Origin: Rhodobacterales bacterium HKCCSP123
GTDB lineage: Bacteria; Pseudomonadota; Alphaproteobacteria; Rhodobacterales; Rhodobacteraceae
Length of the DNA stretch: 56,330 nt
Direction: 5' to 3'
Assembly (NCBI GenBank): GCA_015689745.1
Contig: WVSO01000016.1
Location: 1 to 56,330 of the forward strand
Both the position numbers and the translations under genes were made by a program. Below are positions 53,772 through 56,330 of this stretch, one piece after another. The stretch's first letter is position 1. Every line of letters begins with the position of its first letter. The notes beneath the pieces are model-generated. The model was not told the DNA's origin. It saw only the letters and a list, made by a program, of their open reading frames with translations, and did not search any database.

Positions 53772-55081
53772 TCGCCCGCATCGCCGCCGCGCTTGTCGCC
53801 TGTGTCCTCGCCCTCCCGGCGTCGGCCGATATCGAGATCGAGGAAGTGACCTCTCCCGGCGGGATCGAGGCATGGCTCGTCGAGGACGCGTCGATCCCCT
53901 TCGTGGCGCTGGAGTTCTGGTTCCTCGGCGGCAGTGCCCTCGACCCCGCGGAGAGCCGCGGCGCGACCTACCTGATGACCGGCCTGCTCGAGGAAGGCTC
54001 CGCCGACATGGACGCGCAGGGCTTCGCGGCGGCACTCGAGGGACTGGCCGCGAGCTTCGACTTCGACAGCTACCGCGATGCCGTGGTCATCAGCGCGCAG
54101 ATGCTGACGCAGAACCGCGATGCGGCCGCCGACCTGCTGCGTGCCGCCCTGACCCAACCGCGCTTCGACGAGACCGCGATCGAGCGGGTGCGCGGGCAGG
54201 TCCTTTCGATCATCGAGAGCAACGCCCGCGATCCGGGCGAGATCGCGTCCACGACATTCAGCGCGCTGGCCTACGGAGATCATCCCTATGGCTCCGCGCA
54301 GGAGGGCTCGGCCGAGACGGTCGGCGCGCTGACCCGCGACGACATCCTGGCCGCCCATCGCGCGGCCCTGACACGCGAACGGGTGGTCGTGGGGGCCGCC
54401 GGCGACATCTCGCCCGAGGAGCTTGGCCTCCTGATCGACCGCATCCTCGGCGACCTGCCGGCCGAGGCCCCGCCGCGTCCCGGCCTGGCCGAGTTCGGCC
54501 TCGACGGCGGCACCACGGTGGTCGATTTCCCGAGCCCCCAGTCCGTCGCCTATTTCGGTCATCGCGGGATCGAGCGTGACGACCCCGACTTCTTCGCCGC
54601 CTTCGTGCTGAACCAGGTGCTCGGCGGCGGCGGCTTCCGCTCGCGCCTGATGGAGGAGGTCCGCGTCGAGCGCGGCCTGACCTACGGCATCAGCACCTTC
54701 CTGTCGCTCGCCGACCTGTCGCCCGCGCTTCTCGGCCAGTTCTCGTCCTCGAACGATCTCGTGGGCGAGGCAATCGAGGTGGTGCGCGACCAGTGGGCCG
54801 ACATCGCCGCGAACGGCATAACTCAGGAAGAGCTGGACGCCGCCATCCGCTACATGACCGGCGAATACCCGCTGCGCTTCGACGGCAACGCGCGGATCGC
54901 CGGCATTCTCGCCGCGATGCAGTCGGACCAGATGCCCGTCGATTACATCGTGAACCGCAACGACTACGTCCGCGCCGTGACGCTTGACGACGTCAACCGC
55001 GTCGCGGCCGAACTGCTGCAACCCGAAGGGCTGCATTTCGTGGTGGTGGGCCGGCCCGAAGGGTTATCCCCCGGAAACTGA
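53768..55081 (+). CDS. M16 family protein, non-catalytic partner
   Basis: A 437-residue secreted protein (signal peptide to about residue 20, LPASA-DIE). Where the zinc motif should be it has ATYLMTGLLEEGS (His to Tyr68, Glu to Thr71, His to Gly72), so it cannot bind catalytic zinc. The C-terminal substrate-binding R...Y pair (FRSRLMEEVRVERGLTYG) is kept. It is probably the regulatory or substrate-holding half of a heterodimer with the preceding gene. Confidence 0.93.
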   Translation: MIARIAAALVACVLALPASADIEIEEVTSPGGIEAWLVEDASIPFVALEFWFLGGSALDPAESRGATYLMTGLLEEGSADMDAQGFAAALEGLAASFDFDSYRDAVVISAQMLTQNRDAAADLLRAALTQPRFDETAIERVRGQVLSIIESNARDPGEIASTTFSALAYGDHPYGSAQEGSAETVGALTRDDILAAHRAALTRERVVVGAAGDISPEELGLLIDRILGDLPAEAPPRPGLAEFGLDGGTTVVDFPSPQSVAYFGHRGIERDDPDFFAAFVLNQVLGGGGFRSRLMEEVRVERGLTYGISTFLSLADLSPALLGQFSSSNDLVGEAIEVVRDQWADIAANGITQEELDAAIRYMTGEYPLRFDGNARIAGILAAMQSDQMPVDYIVNRNDYVRAVTLDDVNRVAAELLQPEGLHFVVVGRPEGLSPGN

Positions 55082-55129
55082 CCGCGCGGGCCTTGGCCCG
55101 ATGGGCGGGGGCATGCTAGGTTTTGCGGC

Positions 55130-56330
55130 ATGTCCCTCGATGACCCCAAGATACGCCAAGAGTCGGGCCGTCCGGTCATCCGGCAGCTGGACGAGACCGC
55201 GATCAACCGGATCGCGGCGGGCGAGGTCGTGGAGCGCCCCGCCTCGGCCGTGAAGGAGCTGGTCGAGAACGCGCTCGATGCGGGCGCGCGCCGGGTTCTG
55301 ATCGAGGTGGCCCATGGCGGCAAGTCGCTGATCCGCGTCACCGATGACGGGTGCGGCATGGGTCCCGAGGACCTGCCGCTGGCCCTCAGCCGGCACGCGA
55401 CCTCCAAGATCGACGGCAGCGATCTGATGAACATCCGGAGTTTCGGCTTTCGTGGCGAGGCGCTTCCATCCCTCGGCGCGGTCGGCCGCCTGAGGATCGT
55501 CAGCCGCGCCGCGGGCGGCGAGGCGCACGAGATCAGCGTGACCGGGGGCGCGATGTCCGCCGTCCGCCCCGCGGCGCTTACCCGCGGTACGGTGGTGGAG
55601 CTGCGCGACCTGTTCTACGCCACGCCCGCGCGGCTGAAGTTCCTGCGCAGTGACCGCGCCGAGACACAGGCGATCTCGGACGTGGTGAAGCGTCTGGCGA
55701 TGGCCGAGCCGGGCGTGGGCTTCACGCTGAAGGACATGACCGAGGCCGAGCGCGTGCTGTTGCGTGCGGACCCGGAAACCGGCGACCTGTTCGACGCCTT
55801 GGCAGGCCGGCTGCGCGGGCTGGTCGGGCGCGACTTCGTCGAGAACGCGCTGAAGATCGAGGCCGAGCGCGAGGGGCTGCGCCTGACCGGCTATGCCGCG
55901 TTGCCGACCTATTCGCGCGGTGCCGCCGTCGCGCAGTTCTTCTTCGTCAACGGCCGCCCCGTGCGCGACAGGCAGCTCTACGGCGCGCTGCGCGCGGGTT
56001 ACATGGACGTGCTCGCGCGCGACCGCCACCCTGCGGTGGCGCTGTTCCTCGACTGCCCTCCGTCGCTGGTGGACGTGAACGTCCATCCCGCGAAATCCGA
56101 GGTGCGCTTCCGCGATCCGGGCCTTGCGCGCGGCCTGGTCGTCTCGGCCCTGCGCCACGCGCTGACAGGGGCCGGGCACCGGGCGTCCTCCACCGTGGGC
56201 GCGGCGACGCTCGGGGCGTTCCGGGCCGAACCCGCCGCGCCGGACGCACCGCCCCGCGTCTACCAGATGGACCGCCCCTCGCAGGCGAGCCTGATCCGCG
56301 CGCGCGACTGGCAGGCCCCCGGCGTGGCCG
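55130..56330 (+). CDS. mutL: DNA mismatch repair protein MutL (3' end outside window)
   Basis: The first 400 residues of MutL, a GHKL ATPase that links MutS recognition to downstream repair. ATPase motifs are AINRIAAGEVVERPASAVKE, LVENALDAGA, DDGCGMGPEDL and SFGFRGEALPSLGA; the transducer part has VNVHPAKSEVRF. The reading frame runs off the right edge. It starts 48 bases after the M16 gene. Confidence 0.96.
   Translation, partial: MSLDDPKIRQESGRPVIRQLDETAINRIAAGEVVERPASAVKELVENALDAGARRVLIEVAHGGKSLIRVTDDGCGMGPEDLPLALSRHATSKIDGSDLMNIRSFGFRGEALPSLGAVGRLRIVSRAAGGEAHEISVTGGAMSAVRPAALTRGTVVELRDLFYATPARLKFLRSDRAETQAISDVVKRLAMAEPGVGFTLKDMTEAERVLLRADPETGDLFDALAGRLRGLVGRDFVENALKIEAEREGLRLTGYAALPTYSRGAAVAQFFFVNGRPVRDRQLYGALRAGYMDVLARDRHPAVALFLDCPPSLVDVNVHPAKSEVRFRDPGLARGLVVSALRHALTGAGHRASSTVGAATLGAFRAEPAAPDAPPRVYQMDRPSQASLIRARDWQAPGVA

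Noticed and set aside
1-56330. CRISPR arrays, tRNA or rRNA genes, insertion sequences, prophage genes
   Set aside because: I looked for regular direct repeats with spacers, cloverleaf ends with TTCGA loops, and transposase or integrase motifs, and saw none that hold up.

Overview
The window is a GC-rich (about two-thirds G+C by eye), gene-dense stretch of an alphaproteobacterial chromosome, almost certainly of order Rhodobacterales (Rhodobacter/Roseobacter group). The evidence is an FnrL regulator between cbb3 oxidase genes and hemN, typical neighbourhoods (rsmB-heparinase-purH; lspA-DUF3035 lipoprotein-M16-M16-mutL; argH with a tiny lipoprotein and a divergent tlpA), phaA-phaB, and membrane-anchored cytochrome c. 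No rRNA, tRNA, CRISPR array, insertion sequence or prophage was seen. No gene-free gap exceeds 300 bases; the longest are 6783-7035, 44410-44653, 50485-50720, 37601-37814 and 13832-14040.

Layout. 1-2028: the start of an FAD oxidoreductase, divergent from mnmD and an EamA transporter. 2134-13831: a microaerobic respiration island with ccoNOQP (cbb3 oxidase), a small pilin-like ORF, ccoGHIS (oxidase maturation), a universal stress protein, fnrL and hemN. Four FNR-type boxes sit in front of ccoN (two), ccoG and fnrL/hemN. 14041-20681: the yejABEF peptide/oligopeptide ABC importer and a CycM-type cytochrome c. 20789-29777: pheA, a lipoprotein with a polysaccharide-lyase-like domain, a fatty acid desaturase, a GNAT-nitrilase fusion, a LysR regulator with an SbtA-type bicarbonate permease, azlCD, mobA and a coupled protein of unknown function. 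29856-35275: an unknown membrane protein, greA, a 50-residue lipoprotein, argH, tlpA, tag and an EAL-domain protein. 35388-37419: phaA and phaB (polyhydroxybutyrate). 37490-44409: small proteins, a tRNA methyltransferase, polyprenyl synthase, ispE, a TPR lipoprotein-like secreted protein and ETF-ubiquinone oxidoreductase. 44654-45185: a BrnT/BrnA toxin-antitoxin pair with its own AT-rich operator. 45247-56330: DUF2834, DUF1674, rsmB, heparinase II/III family protein, purH, a PhnB/VOC protein, lspA, a DUF3035 lipoprotein, two M16 peptidases and the start of mutL.

How it fits together. The cco genes build a high-affinity terminal oxidase and load its heme and copper; FnrL probably senses low oxygen and drives ccoN, ccoG, hemN and itself; hemN supplies heme without oxygen; CycM and ETF-QO feed the same respiratory chain. 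The rest is mainly housekeeping.

Most notable beyond genes: three convergent gene junctions (2029-2133, 29778-29855, 33624-33768) each carry a run of short palindromes. The clearest is a set of four perfect palindromes, all centred on TTGCAA and spaced 22, 22 and 23 bases apart. I found no obvious new multi-gene system; these palindrome arrays, the small ORF inside the cco locus and the mobA-coupled RNase H-like protein are the best leads. All calls are from reading the sequence; no database search was run.
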